In this document: positions 8,654 through 17,073 of the stretch, piece by piece | How the letters are laid out: each line of letters begins with the position of its first letter | Numbering within the stretch: position 1 is the first letter of the stretch | Source: Maricaulis maris MCS10 | GTDB lineage: Bacteria; Pseudomonadota; Alphaproteobacteria; Caulobacterales; Maricaulaceae | Length of the DNA stretch: 64,000 nt | Assembly (NCBI RefSeq): GCF_000014745.1 | Contig: NC_008347.1 | Span: forward strand, 2,620,001 to 2,684,000 | Direction of reading: 5' to 3' | Notes under the pieces: model-generated | Told to the model about the DNA's origin: nothing | Databases searched by the model: none | Seen by the model: only the letters and a program-made list of their open reading frames with translations | Translations under genes and position numbers: made by a program

Positions 8654-10015
8654 TCACTCAATCAAGGGCGACCATGCCGGGTCGGACGCCATTCCGCCTG
8701 TTGCCAGCCGCCGCAGGTTGAAACCGGCAAGGTCCACGCTCCAGATTTCATATCGGGTACCATTGGCGCGTTGCTCGCCCCGAGTGAACAACAAAACGCG
8801 TCCATTCGGCGACCAGGCGGGGGTATCAACGAAGTAGCCTTCAAAAAGGATGCGTTCGATACCAGAGCCATCCGCACGGACCACGCCCAGCGAAAACTGG
8901 CCGCCAACCTGTTTGGTGAAGGCAATCAGATCGCCGCGCGGCGACCAGACGGGTGTCGTATAGCGGCCGGATCCGAAGGTAATGCGCTGAACGTCGCTGC
9001 CATCGCGGTTCATCACATAGAGTTGCGAGCCACCGCCGCGGGCCGAGGAAAAGACAATCCGCTCGCCATCCGGTGCGAAGGACGGCTCGACATCATCAGC
9101 CGGGTGCTGGGTCAGGCGCTGGAGATTGCGGGTCTGCAGGTCGAACAAGTGAATGTCGTGTCCTGACCGTGTCTCGATCGACACCGCCAGTTCCGAGCCA
9201 TCCGGCGAGAAACGCGCTGACAGGCTCTGCCCGTCCGGATCGACCTGGCTGGCAGCGCCGGCACCACCAGAGGCGAACAGGGCCTCCTGTCGACCGGTCT
9301 CGAGATTGTAGAGATAGGTCGTCGCCTGGCCGTCGAGGAAGGACACATAGGTGATTTCCTGGGCGCTGGGCGAATAGTTCGGCAACAGGGCCATGTAGGA
9401 ACGGTCGGTGAGGAAGGACGGGTTGGCACCGTCCTGGTCCATCAAAGCGAGCTGGCGGATCGGCTCGCCCTCGATGCCGCGACCTTCCGAGACATAGACG
9501 ATGCGGGTGTTGAAATAGCCGGTCTCGCCGGTCAGGCGTTCATAGACGGCATCGGCCAGGCGATGGGCCACCCGGCGCCAGTTTTCCGGCGCGGTGCGGT
9601 ATTGCAGGCCCAGAAGCTGTTCCTCGAGGCGGGTGTCCCAAAGGCGGAAACCGACGACCAGACGGCCATCCTCCTGGATGGTGACGCTGCCGACCAGAAG
9701 CGCATCGGCATTGATCACCCGCCAATCCGAAAAGCGCGGACGCAGGTCGATATTGGCGATGTCCTCGATGAAGGCGTCCTGGTCGACCGGCGCGAACAGG
9801 CCGGAGCTGGCCAGGTCATTGGCGACCACGCGGGTGATGTCGGCGCCGCGGCGCAGGGCCTCGTCCGACGCGCCCACAAAATCAGGCACGGCGATCGGCA
9901 TCGGATCGAGATTGCCCTGGGTCACATCGACCCGCAGCGGTTCCTGGGCATCGGAGGCGGCGGACCAGCCAATCAGGGCGAGGAGCGCAGCGAACAGGAC
10001 AAAAATTCGGGTCAT
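8654..10015 (-). CDS. tolB: Tol-Pal periplasmic protein TolB
   Basis: Periplasmic beta-propeller that shuttles between Pal and TolA. It has 453 residues with a clear N-terminal signal (hydrophobic 5-20, cleavage near SDAQ), an N-terminal alpha/beta domain and a propeller of PD40-type repeats. Repeats such as FSPDGSELAVS, FAPDGERIVFSSARGG and WSPRGDLIAFT each carry the SPDG-type turn. The gene lies 28 bp from tolA on the same strand, within the tolQ-R-A-B-pal order. Confidence 0.96.
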   Translation of the reverse strand: MTRIFVLFAALLALIGWSAASDAQEPLRVDVTQGNLDPMPIAVPDFVGASDEALRRGADITRVVANDLASSGLFAPVDQDAFIEDIANIDLRPRFSDWRVINADALLVGSVTIQEDGRLVVGFRLWDTRLEEQLLGLQYRTAPENWRRVAHRLADAVYERLTGETGYFNTRIVYVSEGRGIEGEPIRQLALMDQDGANPSFLTDRSYMALLPNYSPSAQEITYVSFLDGQATTYLYNLETGRQEALFASGGAGAASQVDPDGQSLSARFSPDGSELAVSIETRSGHDIHLFDLQTRNLQRLTQHPADDVEPSFAPDGERIVFSSARGGGSQLYVMNRDGSDVQRITFGSGRYTTPVWSPRGDLIAFTKQVGGQFSLGVVRADGSGIERILFEGYFVDTPAWSPNGRVLLFTRGEQRANGTRYEIWSVDLAGFNLRRLATGGMASDPAWSPLIE

Positions 10016-10042
10016 GGGACAGGGTCTCCGGAACGAATGTGA

Positions 10043-10858
10043 CTAGCCACCGTATAAGGACGGCGAAAAATTGACCTCAATTTGACGCCACTCGGAATAG
10101 GCTTCCGGCGGCAGCGGATAAGGCTGGCACTGGACGGCCGCGCGCAAGGCCCGCTCGCCGGCCACGCGCAAATAGGGATTGGGCGAATTGAGGATGCGGG
10201 CCTGGTCGGTCAGGCGCGGTGGCCCGGTCAGCTCGCCGGACCGGTCCAGATTGAGCACAAGCTGGACCGCCAGCTCATTGGGCTCGGGCGCATCCAGCGA
10301 TGCGCGCCAGCAGCGCGACAGGTGAGAGCGTATCATGGCCTGCAGGGTCGCCGTCATCTGTTCACCATCACCGACCGCCGCACGCAACGGGCCTTCGTCA
10401 ACGGCCTGGGCATCGCGCGTTTCCGCGACACTTCTGGACAGATCACCCAGCATGTCATTCAGGGACGGCTCAGCCGGGCGGCGTTCCGGTGCGGGGCGTT
10501 CCGGTGCGGGTTCCGGGGCCTCTTCCACGGGATCCGGCTCCGGTTCCGGTTCGGGCTCAGTCGGCGCTTCCGGGGTCTCGTCAATGATTTCGGGTTCAGC
10601 CTCGACCGGCTCGGGCTCCGGAGCGGGCTCAGGTTCCGGCTCGTCGATCACATCATCGATCGTCTCGGCCGGTTCCTCCTCCACGACCGGTTCCGGGTCC
10701 GGACGCGCGGCGCGGATATTGGTTGTCTCACCCAGGGTCACCAGCTCGATCGGGACAATCGGCGTTGCCTCGAACACGCTGGTCATGCGGGGCAGATAGA
10801 TCAACCCCGCAGCGATGACACCGCCGTGTACGAAAAGGGAGAGAACAAGACCACGCAC
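10043..10858 (-). CDS. tolA: Tol-Pal inner-membrane linker protein TolA (TonB-like)
   Basis: Spans the periplasm and couples TolQR proton-motive energy to TolB/Pal. It has 271 residues: one N-terminal membrane helix (about 5-22), then a low-complexity Glu/Pro linker over about residues 55-135 built from EPEP-type repeats, then a C-terminal domain typical of alphaproteobacterial TolA/TonB proteins (about 155-265). The acidic Pro/Glu linker replaces the Ala/Lys-rich helical linker of E. coli TolA, so identification relies strongly on position between tolR and tolB. Confidence 0.88.
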   Translation of the reverse strand: MRGLVLSLFVHGGVIAAGLIYLPRMTSVFEATPIVPIELVTLGETTNIRAARPDPEPVVEEEPAETIDDVIDEPEPEPAPEPEPVEAEPEIIDETPEAPTEPEPEPEPDPVEEAPEPAPERPAPERRPAEPSLNDMLGDLSRSVAETRDAQAVDEGPLRAAVGDGEQMTATLQAMIRSHLSRCWRASLDAPEPNELAVQLVLNLDRSGELTGPPRLTDQARILNSPNPYLRVAGERALRAAVQCQPYPLPPEAYSEWRQIEVNFSPSLYGG

Positions 10859-10871
10859 CAGATTGTCGCCG

Positions 10872-11306
10872 TTACTGCTGCACCGGGTCCGTCACCAGGC
10901 CCAGATTGGAGAAACCGGCCGCGTTGATACGCGCCATCACGCGCGCCACGTCACCATAAGCGGCACCATCATCGGCGCGAATATAGATGCGAGCGTCAAA
11001 ACCCGTTCCGGCGATGGCCCGCAGGCGCGGCACCAGCTCGGTTAGCGGGATTTCGGTTTCCTGGAGATAGATCAGCCCGTCCGCATTGACGGTCACTGTC
11101 AGCGGCTCCTCACCAGCTGGCAGGTTGCGAGCCTCGGTTTCCGGCAGATTGACCGGAACGCCCACCGTGAGAAGAGGCGCGGTGATCATGAAGACGATCA
11201 GCAGGACCAGCATCACATCCACGAAGGGCGTGACATTGATTTCCGCCTTCGGCTTCCAGCGGGCACGTCCGCGACCGGATCCGCCACTGTCGAGCGACAC
11301 AGCCAT
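10872..11306 (-). CDS. tolR: Tol-Pal proton-channel subunit TolR (ExbD family)
   Basis: Inner-membrane ExbD/TolR protein of 144 residues. A basic cytoplasmic N terminus (KPKAEINVTPFVDVMLVLLIVF) leads into the single membrane helix, which carries the family's essential aspartate (FVD). A periplasmic domain with the PETEA and VNADG segments follows. Together with TolQ it forms the proton channel. It starts 4 bp from the tolQ stop, indicating translational coupling. Confidence 0.95.
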   Translation of the reverse strand: MAVSLDSGGSGRGRARWKPKAEINVTPFVDVMLVLLIVFMITAPLLTVGVPVNLPETEARNLPAGEEPLTVTVNADGLIYLQETEIPLTELVPRLRAIAGTGFDARIYIRADDGAAYGDVARVMARINAAGFSNLGLVTDPVQQ

Positions 11307-11310
11307 CGGC

Positions 11311-11988
11311 CTACACCCCGTCGCGGTCGGCGAGGGCCGACAGCTCGTCGACGAAACCGTCCAAACGGGACCCGTATTTGGCGAGGTTGGCGGACAGGGC
11401 GTTGAAGAAGATCACCGCCGGGATAGCCGCCAGGAGACCCAGTGCCGTGGCAAAAAGCGCTTCGGCGATACCCGGTGCGACCACTGCCAGATTGGTATCC
11501 TGGGATGCGGCGATCGAGCGGAAGGCATTCATGATGCCCCAGACCGTGCCAAACAGACCCACGAACGGCGCGGCCGACGCGATCGTCGCGAGAATACCCA
11601 GCCCGCCTTCGGACTCGGTCATCTGACGACCGGCTTCGGCGCCGGCAGCCTTGGCCACACGCCCACCCGGGTTGTCGCCTTTCCATTCACGCAAACCTGC
11701 CGCGAAAACACGAGAGAAGGGCTCACGGGCATTCTTGGCGAACTGGTCAGACAGGGCATCGAGTGACCTGCCGGACCAGAACTCGCGTTCAAACTGCCGG
11801 CCCTTCGCGTGCAGACCGCGCAATTGCAGCGACTTGTCGATGGCAATGGCCCAGGACCAGATCGACATGAAGGCGAGAATGCCCATCACACCTTTTACCA
11901 CCCAGTCGGCGCGCATGAACAAGGCATAGAAGGAGAAACCCTCCACGACCTGCGCGATTTCGACGACAGAAGACTCCATGACGCTCAC
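11311..11988 (-). CDS. tolQ: Tol-Pal proton-channel subunit TolQ (MotA/ExbB family)
   Basis: Inner-membrane protein of 225 residues with three hydrophobic helices (about 20-42, 130-155 and 170-192). The MotA/ExbB core GLLAAIPAVIFFNAL and the APFVGLFGTVWGIMNAF segment are present. It forms the Tol proton channel with TolR and is the first gene of tolQRAB. A 160-bp gap to the upstream NTF2-like gene may carry its promoter. Confidence 0.95.
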   Translation of the reverse strand: MSVMESSVVEIAQVVEGFSFYALFMRADWVVKGVMGILAFMSIWSWAIAIDKSLQLRGLHAKGRQFEREFWSGRSLDALSDQFAKNAREPFSRVFAAGLREWKGDNPGGRVAKAAGAEAGRQMTESEGGLGILATIASAAPFVGLFGTVWGIMNAFRSIAASQDTNLAVVAPGIAEALFATALGLLAAIPAVIFFNALSANLAKYGSRLDGFVDELSALADRDGV

Positions 11989-12149
11989 CCTTGCGCTTCG
12001 GATCCACGCACGCGGTTCCGATACCGTTTTTCACAAACCGTCCGGCGCCTTGCAGACTCCATGCCTGCGCTGACGCATTCCGCCCGGAACGGTTCCTGCC
12101 TATCGAATACGGCAAATTTCAGGAGGTGATAACCGCAAATACTGCGCGA

Positions 12150-12818
12150 TCACGTCTCGTCGTTGTGCGCAACCGAGTGCGCGGCGACGGCTTCGACCAC
12201 ATCCCAGTGCTCGACGATGCGTCCGGCTTCCAGGCGCATAAGGTCGCAGGCCCTAAAGGATTCACCATCCAGGTCAAAGCAGGAGAAGACGGCGACATAG
12301 GCGCCTTCGCCGACAATATCGTCAACGCCATGATAGACTAATCCCGGTCGCGGCCGGCGTCGTGCGACCAGCGCGTCCAGCCCTTCAGGGCGACAACAGC
12401 TGCCAGGCGTGTGACTGACAAAACGTCCCCGATCGATGAAGGCATCACGATGCTCGGCCCCGCCTTCACGCACGACCATCTGGATGAAGGCACTCACCTG
12501 CGCCTTGTTGAGCGAGGCCTCGTCCTTCAGGCTTGGGTCGCGCTCAGCCGCGCCGGAAACGGCACAATAGTCTCCGTCAGGAGAAAAACGGGCCGACACC
12601 TGGCGTTTGACGGTCATCAATCCGGCCGACGACCGCCGAACAAGGCTCATCGTCACCCAGACTTCACCTCCAGCGACCGGTTCATGCACAGAATGCATGA
12701 ACATGTCGGCGCCATCCTGAAGCACGCGGGCAATATTGAATTCGAAATTGGGAGGGGGAGCCGGCGAACAGGAGGAACCCGGCCCGGTACGTTGCGGTGT
12801 TTTCCAGATTTCAGCCAA
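12150..12818 (-). CDS. SnoaL/NTF2-like protein of unknown role
   Basis: Protein of 222 residues whose C-terminal half (about 105-210) resembles the SnoaL-like/NTF2 fold. The segments QVSAFIQMVVREGG, YHGVDDIVGEGAYVAVFS and LMRLEAGRIVEHWDVV match the pattern of that family. The N-terminal 90 residues are not recognised and may form a second, diverged NTF2-like domain. The frame begins at a TTG preceded by AAGGGG at 6 bp; no ATG gives the full frame. It sits between ybgC and tolQ, where this gene is not part of the usual cluster. Function is unknown. Confidence 0.62.
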   Translation of the reverse strand: MAEIWKTPQRTGPGSSCSPAPPPNFEFNIARVLQDGADMFMHSVHEPVAGGEVWVTMSLVRRSSAGLMTVKRQVSARFSPDGDYCAVSGAAERDPSLKDEASLNKAQVSAFIQMVVREGGAEHRDAFIDRGRFVSHTPGSCCRPEGLDALVARRRPRPGLVYHGVDDIVGEGAYVAVFSCFDLDGESFRACDLMRLEAGRIVEHWDVVEAVAAHSVAHNDET

Positions 12819-12931
12819 GAACTACCCCTTTACTTCCTACAGGGGTAATCGTCACGGAGCGCTCGGGCAAGTCATCTCGCCTGTAAAGATTCCGCGATCA
12901 TTGCTTTTGCGAGTTAGTAACACTGCCGTGT

Positions 12932-13378
12932 TCAAACATAGCTGAGCCACTTGTTGCGCATCCATGCCGGCGGACGCTTTGCACGCCCCGCACCATCGAT
13001 GCATACAGCCTCAACACAAGCCGACGCGACCAATTCATCTGCCCGGTGAATTGTCTGCTCCATCATCAGGCGAGCCCCGACCTGCGGCCGGAAACCGGTC
13101 CCGACGACCAGAACATCATCAACACGGGCAGCGCGGACAAATTCGACCGACATGCGGCGTACGGCAAAGGCCAGGGCCGGTTCCATCGCGGCCAGCTCTG
13201 AATGATGGATACCGCAGGCCCGCAGGCTCTCGGTACGTCCCCGTTCGAAGAAATGGAGATAGCGTGCATGATAGACCACACCGGAAAAATCCGTGTCCTC
13301 GTAATAGACTCGGACCGGAAGCCTGTGGGTGTGATCGTCGCCGAAGGCGCCCGACGCCGGCTGCATCATATCGGTCAT
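12932..13378 (-). CDS. ybgC: Tol-Pal cluster acyl-CoA thioesterase YbgC
   Basis: Hotdog-fold 4-hydroxybenzoyl-CoA-type thioesterase of 148 residues, associated with phospholipid/acyl carrier metabolism near the Tol-Pal machine. The catalytic-region signature [20 protein letters not shown] is present, with the aspartate and histidine expected for the family. The start ATG overlaps the ruvB stop by 4 bp. The NTF2-like gene separates it from tolQ. Confidence 0.93.
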
Positions 13379-14436
13379 TTCCCGAACAAGCCTCCAGGCG
13401 CAGCAGGCTGACCGCTTTGGGGCGGTACCAGTCCCAGATGTTCCCAGGCCCGGCCCGTGGCAAGGCGGCCACGCGGCGTGCGCTGGATGAAGCCTTGCTG
13501 GATCAGGAAAGGCTCGACGACATCTTCCAGAGCGTCCCGGGCCTCGGCCAGCGCCGCGGCGAGGGTTTCAACGCCGACCGGCCCTCCGCCGAAACTTTCT
13601 GTGAGGGCCCGCAGGTATCGCCGGTCGAGGCTATCGAGGCCGATCGCATCCACCTCCAGCCGTTTCAACGCCCGATCCGCCACTGCCTCGGAGATATGAT
13701 CGGCATCCTCCGCTTCGGCGAAATCACGCACGCGTCGCAACAGACGCCCGGCCACTCGCGGAGTCCCGCGGGCGCGGCGGGCGATCTCCCGGGCTCCGTC
13801 CGGCGTCGCCCCGATACCGAGCTTGTCCGCGGCTCGCGTCACGATAAAGCCGAGCTCGGCCTCGTCATAGAATTCCAGTCGAACGGGAACCCCGAACCGG
13901 TCCCTGAGGGGAGTTGCCAACAGGCCCGCGCGCGTCGTCGCACCGACCAGGGTGAAAGGTGGCAACTCGATCCGGACCGTGCGGGCCGAAGGCCCCTCCC
14001 CGATCACCAGGTCGAGGCAGAAATCTTCCATGGCCGGATAGAGAATTTCCTCAACCGCAGGTGCCAGGCGATGGATTTCATCAATGAACAGGACATCGCG
14101 CGGCTCGAGATTTGTGAGGATGGCGGCCAGATCGCCGGCCTTTGCGATCACCGGGCCTGACGTGGCGCGAAACCCGACACCCATCTCTCGCGCCACGATC
14201 TGGGCAAGGGTCGTTTTGCCCAGGCCGGGAGGGCCGGACAGCAGGACATGATCCAGGGCTTCCTCGCGCCGACGCGCCGCGTCAACGAAGACCTTCAGAT
14301 TGGCAATGGCCGCTTTCTGGCCGACGAAATCCGAAAAAGAGAGCGGGCGCAGGGCGCGGTCCCGCCCGTCGCCCGGCTGCATGTCCCGGTCCACCAGGCG
14401 CTCCGCCTCGGTCTGGTCGAATTCCTCAGTCATCAC
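13375..14436 (-). CDS. ruvB: Holliday junction branch-migration ATPase RuvB
   Basis: AAA+ motor of the RuvAB complex, driving branch migration at Holliday junctions. It has 353 residues with Walker [13 protein letters not shown], Walker [16 protein letters not shown], the sensor region and a C-terminal winged-helix domain (GVETLAAAL onward). It is part of ruvC-ruvA-ruvB, with ruvA ending 52 bp upstream. The stop overlaps the ybgC start. Confidence 0.97.
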
Positions 14437-14487
14437 GGTTCGGGTCTAGCGCGATCCCAACGCCCGCGTCCACGCGATTGCGACCGG

Positions 14488-15129
14488 TCACGCTGCGAGT
14501 TCCTTCAGCGACAGACGAATCACATCGCCAAGCGGCGCTTCGGAGTCGGCATCCCTCAGGATTTTCGCGACGGCCTGTCGGGCTTGGCTTTCGTTGTATC
14601 CGAGATTGACCAAGGCCGAGACCGCATCTTCGCGAGCCAGGCTGTCTCCCCCGGCCGGGGCGACCGGTGCTCCTCCAGTGGTTCCGTCATCGGAGTGAAC
14701 GGGCAGGCCGATAGAGAAGCTGCGACCGGTTGGCGGCGCCTTGTCCTTCAGCTCGGTAGCGATGCGGGTTGCCAGTTTCGGCCCGACACCCTTGGCGCGG
14801 GCAAAGGTCGACTTGTCGCCCAGCGCGGCAGCATTGGCGATCTCGCTGACCGGAACCGTATCCAGGATCGCAAAGGCCGCCTTCGCCCCGACGCCCTGGA
14901 TGTTCTGCAAATGGACGAACCAGGCGCGGTCGATGTCGTCGAGAAATCCATACAGCTTGAAGGCGTCCTCACGGACATGGGTTTCGATATGCAGGACAAT
15001 GTCCTGGTCGGGCTCAAGACGCGACAGCGTCCGCGCCCCAGCCCCGACCAGATAGCCCACACCCGAAACATCCAGCACAAGTTCATCGGCGCCCAGTGCC
15101 GCAACGCGCCCCGTCAACATCCCGATCAT
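14488..15129 (-). CDS. ruvA: Holliday junction DNA-binding protein RuvA
   Basis: Tetrameric junction-recognition subunit of RuvAB, 213 residues. It starts with the OB-fold MIGMLTGRVAALGADELVL. A helix-hairpin-helix region follows (LQNIQGVGAKAAFAILDTV and AKGVGPKLATRIATEL), then a flexible linker and the RuvB-binding C-terminal helices (VNLGYNESQARQAV). It overlaps the ruvC stop by 4 bp. Confidence 0.96.
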   Translation of the reverse strand: MIGMLTGRVAALGADELVLDVSGVGYLVGAGARTLSRLEPDQDIVLHIETHVREDAFKLYGFLDDIDRAWFVHLQNIQGVGAKAAFAILDTVPVSEIANAAALGDKSTFARAKGVGPKLATRIATELKDKAPPTGRSFSIGLPVHSDDGTTGGAPVAPAGGDSLAREDAVSALVNLGYNESQARQAVAKILRDADSEAPLGDVIRLSLKELAA

Positions 15130-15626
15130 GCTGCGCTCCCCAGGCTGGTCGCCCGGCGGTGGTGGGCGTGACAGATGGCAATTGCGAGTGCATCCGCCGC
15201 ATCCGCCGTCGCCTTGGTGCCCGGCAACAGGATGCCGACCATTGCGGCGACCTGTGCCTTGTCGGCCGCGCCGGTTCCGACGACTGACTTCTTGACCAGC
15301 CGGGCCGCGTATTCCGCAACCGGCAATCCGGCGCGCGCCGGCGCCAGCATTGCGGCCGCCCGGGCATGTCCGAGCTTGAGCGCCGATGCGGCATTGGCAG
15401 CCATGAAGGCTTCCTCGATCGCGGCTTCGTCCGGGCCGTGTTGCCGGACCAGATCACCAACAGAATTGAACAAATGCATGAGCCTTTCTGACAGCGGCGC
15501 TGCGGTCGGCGGCGTCACGACGCCATGGGCAATTGCGCTCAGTCGCGATCCTTCGACGCGTATCACCCCCCAGCCCATTCGCCTCAAGCCCGGGTCAATT
15601 CCCAGAATTCGCACGGATAATGCCAT
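15126..15626 (-). CDS. ruvC: Crossover junction endodeoxyribonuclease RuvC
   Basis: Resolves Holliday junctions by symmetric nicking. From the ATG at 15626 it is 166 residues, with GIDPGLRRMGWG carrying the first catalytic aspartate and IEEAFMA the glutamate, plus acidic residues near the C terminus (ADAADALAIAICH). This start has GGAGGAG 4-5 bp upstream; the frame extends 30 bp further without a better site. It heads the minus-strand ruvCAB-ybgC-tol block. Confidence 0.95.
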   Translation of the reverse strand: MALSVRILGIDPGLRRMGWGVIRVEGSRLSAIAHGVVTPPTAAPLSERLMHLFNSVGDLVRQHGPDEAAIEEAFMAANAASALKLGHARAAAMLAPARAGLPVAEYAARLVKKSVVGTGAADKAQVAAMVGILLPGTKATADAADALAIAICHAHHRRATSLGSAA

Positions 15627-15954
15627 TGGCTCCTCCCGACGCGGTCCAGCTAACACCAGTCCGGCACACGGAACAAGACAAGAACGACAGCCCCCGCGGT
15701 ACTCAACGTCCTGATCAGCCTATTCTTGCAAGCTAATCGCATTCGCAATGAAAAATCAGTGCAAACCATTCTCATAGTCATTTTTATTGCGGATCATTAT
15801 CATGAATACTCATATGCCATTGTTATTTCACGTTTTAATTTATTCACCTTTTGTTTGATCCGTGCCATTCGCACGCCTAGACTCAGACAGGCTTTACAAC
15901 AGGTTCCGGAAGTTCGGAGCCAACGCACATATAGATCCAGGGGGATTTTGAAAC
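15627..15954. other. 328-bp AT-rich intergenic region, shared upstream region of ruvC and the repeat-protein genes
   Basis: No gene seen. From about 15720 to 15880 the sequence is far more AT-rich than the rest of the window, with several TTGNNN/TATNNT-like stretches. It probably contains promoters for the divergent ruvC and Tat-repeat genes. Candidate iron-box sequences are listed separately. Confidence 0.6.
15761..15810 (+). promoter_or_regulatory. Two candidate Fur-type boxes upstream of the Tat-repeat genes
   Basis: Read on the minus strand, 15787-15802 contains TGATAATGATCCGCA and 15761-15775 contains TGAGAATGGTTTGCA. Both match the first half of the Fur 7-1-7 consensus (TGATAATnATTATCA) well and the second half only partly. 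Two such sites 26 bp apart in an AT-rich leader suggest iron-responsive control of the downstream genes, but the match is by eye only. Confidence 0.35.
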
Positions 15955-16290
15955 ATGGCCAAAAAAGGCAAATTGAGCCGTCGTTCGTTCCTGACGCGCG
16001 TCGCTGGCGGGACCATTGCCACGGGCGCCATCGCCACCGTTGCGGGCGCCGCAGTCGTGCAGCGCTACTCAGACGCCGATCCGGTTGATGGGGTTGCCCG
16101 CACCGGGATCACTGACTCGGATCCGAATGACTATGCCAACCACGGCACCAGCCGCACCGGTCGCACCGACAGCGACAGCGGCTCCTGTGCCGACCAGGCC
16201 GGTTTTGGTCGCGGCAACACTGGCTATACAGACACAGACAGCTCCGGCTGCTCCGACCCGGGCGGCCGCGGCCGCGGCCCGAGCCTGTAA
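15955..16290 (+). CDS. Tat-exported TDSD-repeat protein 1 (short)
   Basis: Not a family I recognise. The 111-residue product opens with a twin-arginine signal: KKGKLSRRSFLTRVAG then an Ala/Gly-rich hydrophobic stretch to about residue 35. Three recognisable units follow from residue 52, each TDSD/TDTD then a Gly/Asn-rich turn; they are the least regular of the three paralogues and include Cys78 and Cys99. A ribosome site GGGGG lies about 12 bp before the ATG. It shares its first 18 residues with the next two proteins while codon use differs, so the copies are old and selected at protein level. Probable exported, possibly metal-binding, structural protein; function unknown. Confidence 0.8.
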   Translation: MAKKGKLSRRSFLTRVAGGTIATGAIATVAGAAVVQRYSDADPVDGVARTGITDSDPNDYANHGTSRTGRTDSDSGSCADQAGFGRGNTGYTDTDSSGCSDPGGRGRGPSL

Positions 16291-16298
16291 GACACATG

Positions 16299-16322
16299 CA
16301 ACGGCGCCTTCAGGCGCCGTTG
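16299..16322 (+). terminator. Hairpin between repeat genes 1 and 2
   Basis: A perfect 10-bp stem (CAACGGCGCC and its complement, TTCA loop) lies 9 bp past the stop of repeat gene 1. It is followed only by a weak T-containing stretch (TCATATTCT). It could be a partial terminator or a 3'-end-stabilising hairpin that lets the three genes be expressed at different levels. Confidence 0.5.
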
Positions 16323-16392
16323 TCATATTCTGATCGTGAGGGACGCCAGGCAATTCGTGGGGGATTGCCGGACACGATAAAGAGGTATCTTC

Positions 16393-17016
16393 ATGGCCAA
16401 AAAAGGTAAGCTCAGCCGCCGCTCGTTCTTGACGAGAGTGGCCGGCACAGCCCTTGCCACCGGCGCAGCAGGTGCCGTGACCGGCACAGCAAGCGCTCAA
16501 AACCGCACCGGCCGCACCGACAGTGACACCGGCAGCTATGCCGACCGGGCCGGTTATGGCCGCACCGGAGCCACGGACAGCGACGGCGGCGCCAATGCTG
16601 ACCGGGCCGGCTACGGGCGCGGCAGCTCCGGCATTACCGACAGCGATAGCGGTGCCTATGCTGACCCCGCTGGCAATGGACGGGGAAGCTCCGGCATCAC
16701 GGACAGCGATAGCGGTGCTTATGCCGACCCGGCTGGCAATGGTCGCGGACGTTCCGGCATCACGGACAGCGACACAGGCTCGTATGCCGATCCCGCCGGC
16801 AATGGCCGCGGACGGCGCTCATCCGGGGTCACTGACAGCGATACGGGCACATACGCTGACCCTGTCGGCAATGGTCGTGGACGCTCAGGGGTCACCGACA
16901 GTGACAGCGGAGCCTATGCCGACCCAGCCGGAAACGGGCGCGGTCGCCGTTCCTGCTCCGACAGCGATTCAGGCACATACGCCGACCCCGGCGGCCGCGG
17001 TCGACGCTGCCGTTAA
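16393..17016 (+). CDS. Tat-exported TDSD-repeat protein 2 (8 repeats)
   Basis: The 207-residue product has the same twin-arginine signal as its neighbours, with a likely cleavage site TASA-QN after residue 35. Eight near-regular units from about residue 41 to the C terminus follow the pattern T-D-S-D-S/T-G-x-Y-A-D-P-A/V-G-N-G-R-G plus a 2-5 residue Arg/Ser/Gly spacer. Aspartates at positions 1, 3 and 9 of each unit have the spacing of small calcium loops. The last unit is bracketed by cysteines (RRSC before, RRCR after). No enzyme signature is seen. Ribosome site AGAGG lies upstream of the ATG. The protein is repetitive, Asp/Arg/Gly-rich and probably unstructured or solenoid-like when metal-free. 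Confidence 0.83.
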   Translation: MAKKGKLSRRSFLTRVAGTALATGAAGAVTGTASAQNRTGRTDSDTGSYADRAGYGRTGATDSDGGANADRAGYGRGSSGITDSDSGAYADPAGNGRGSSGITDSDSGAYADPAGNGRGRSGITDSDTGSYADPAGNGRGRRSSGVTDSDTGTYADPVGNGRGRSGVTDSDSGAYADPAGNGRGRRSCSDSDSGTYADPGGRGRRCR

Positions 17017-17073
17017 TCGAGACGTGAGCCGGGCTCGATCTGGTCGGGCCCGGAACCACACAGGGAGGCATAA

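Noticed and set aside
10590-10700. TolA read as a TonB with a separate role because of its EPEP linker
   Set aside because: Position between tolR and tolB and the C-terminal domain fit alphaproteobacterial TolA; a Pro/Glu linker is common there.
12964-14160. 398-codon plus-strand frame opposite ybgC/ruvB
   Set aside because: Arg/Pro-rich antisense shadow of ruvB and ybgC; no motif or start site.
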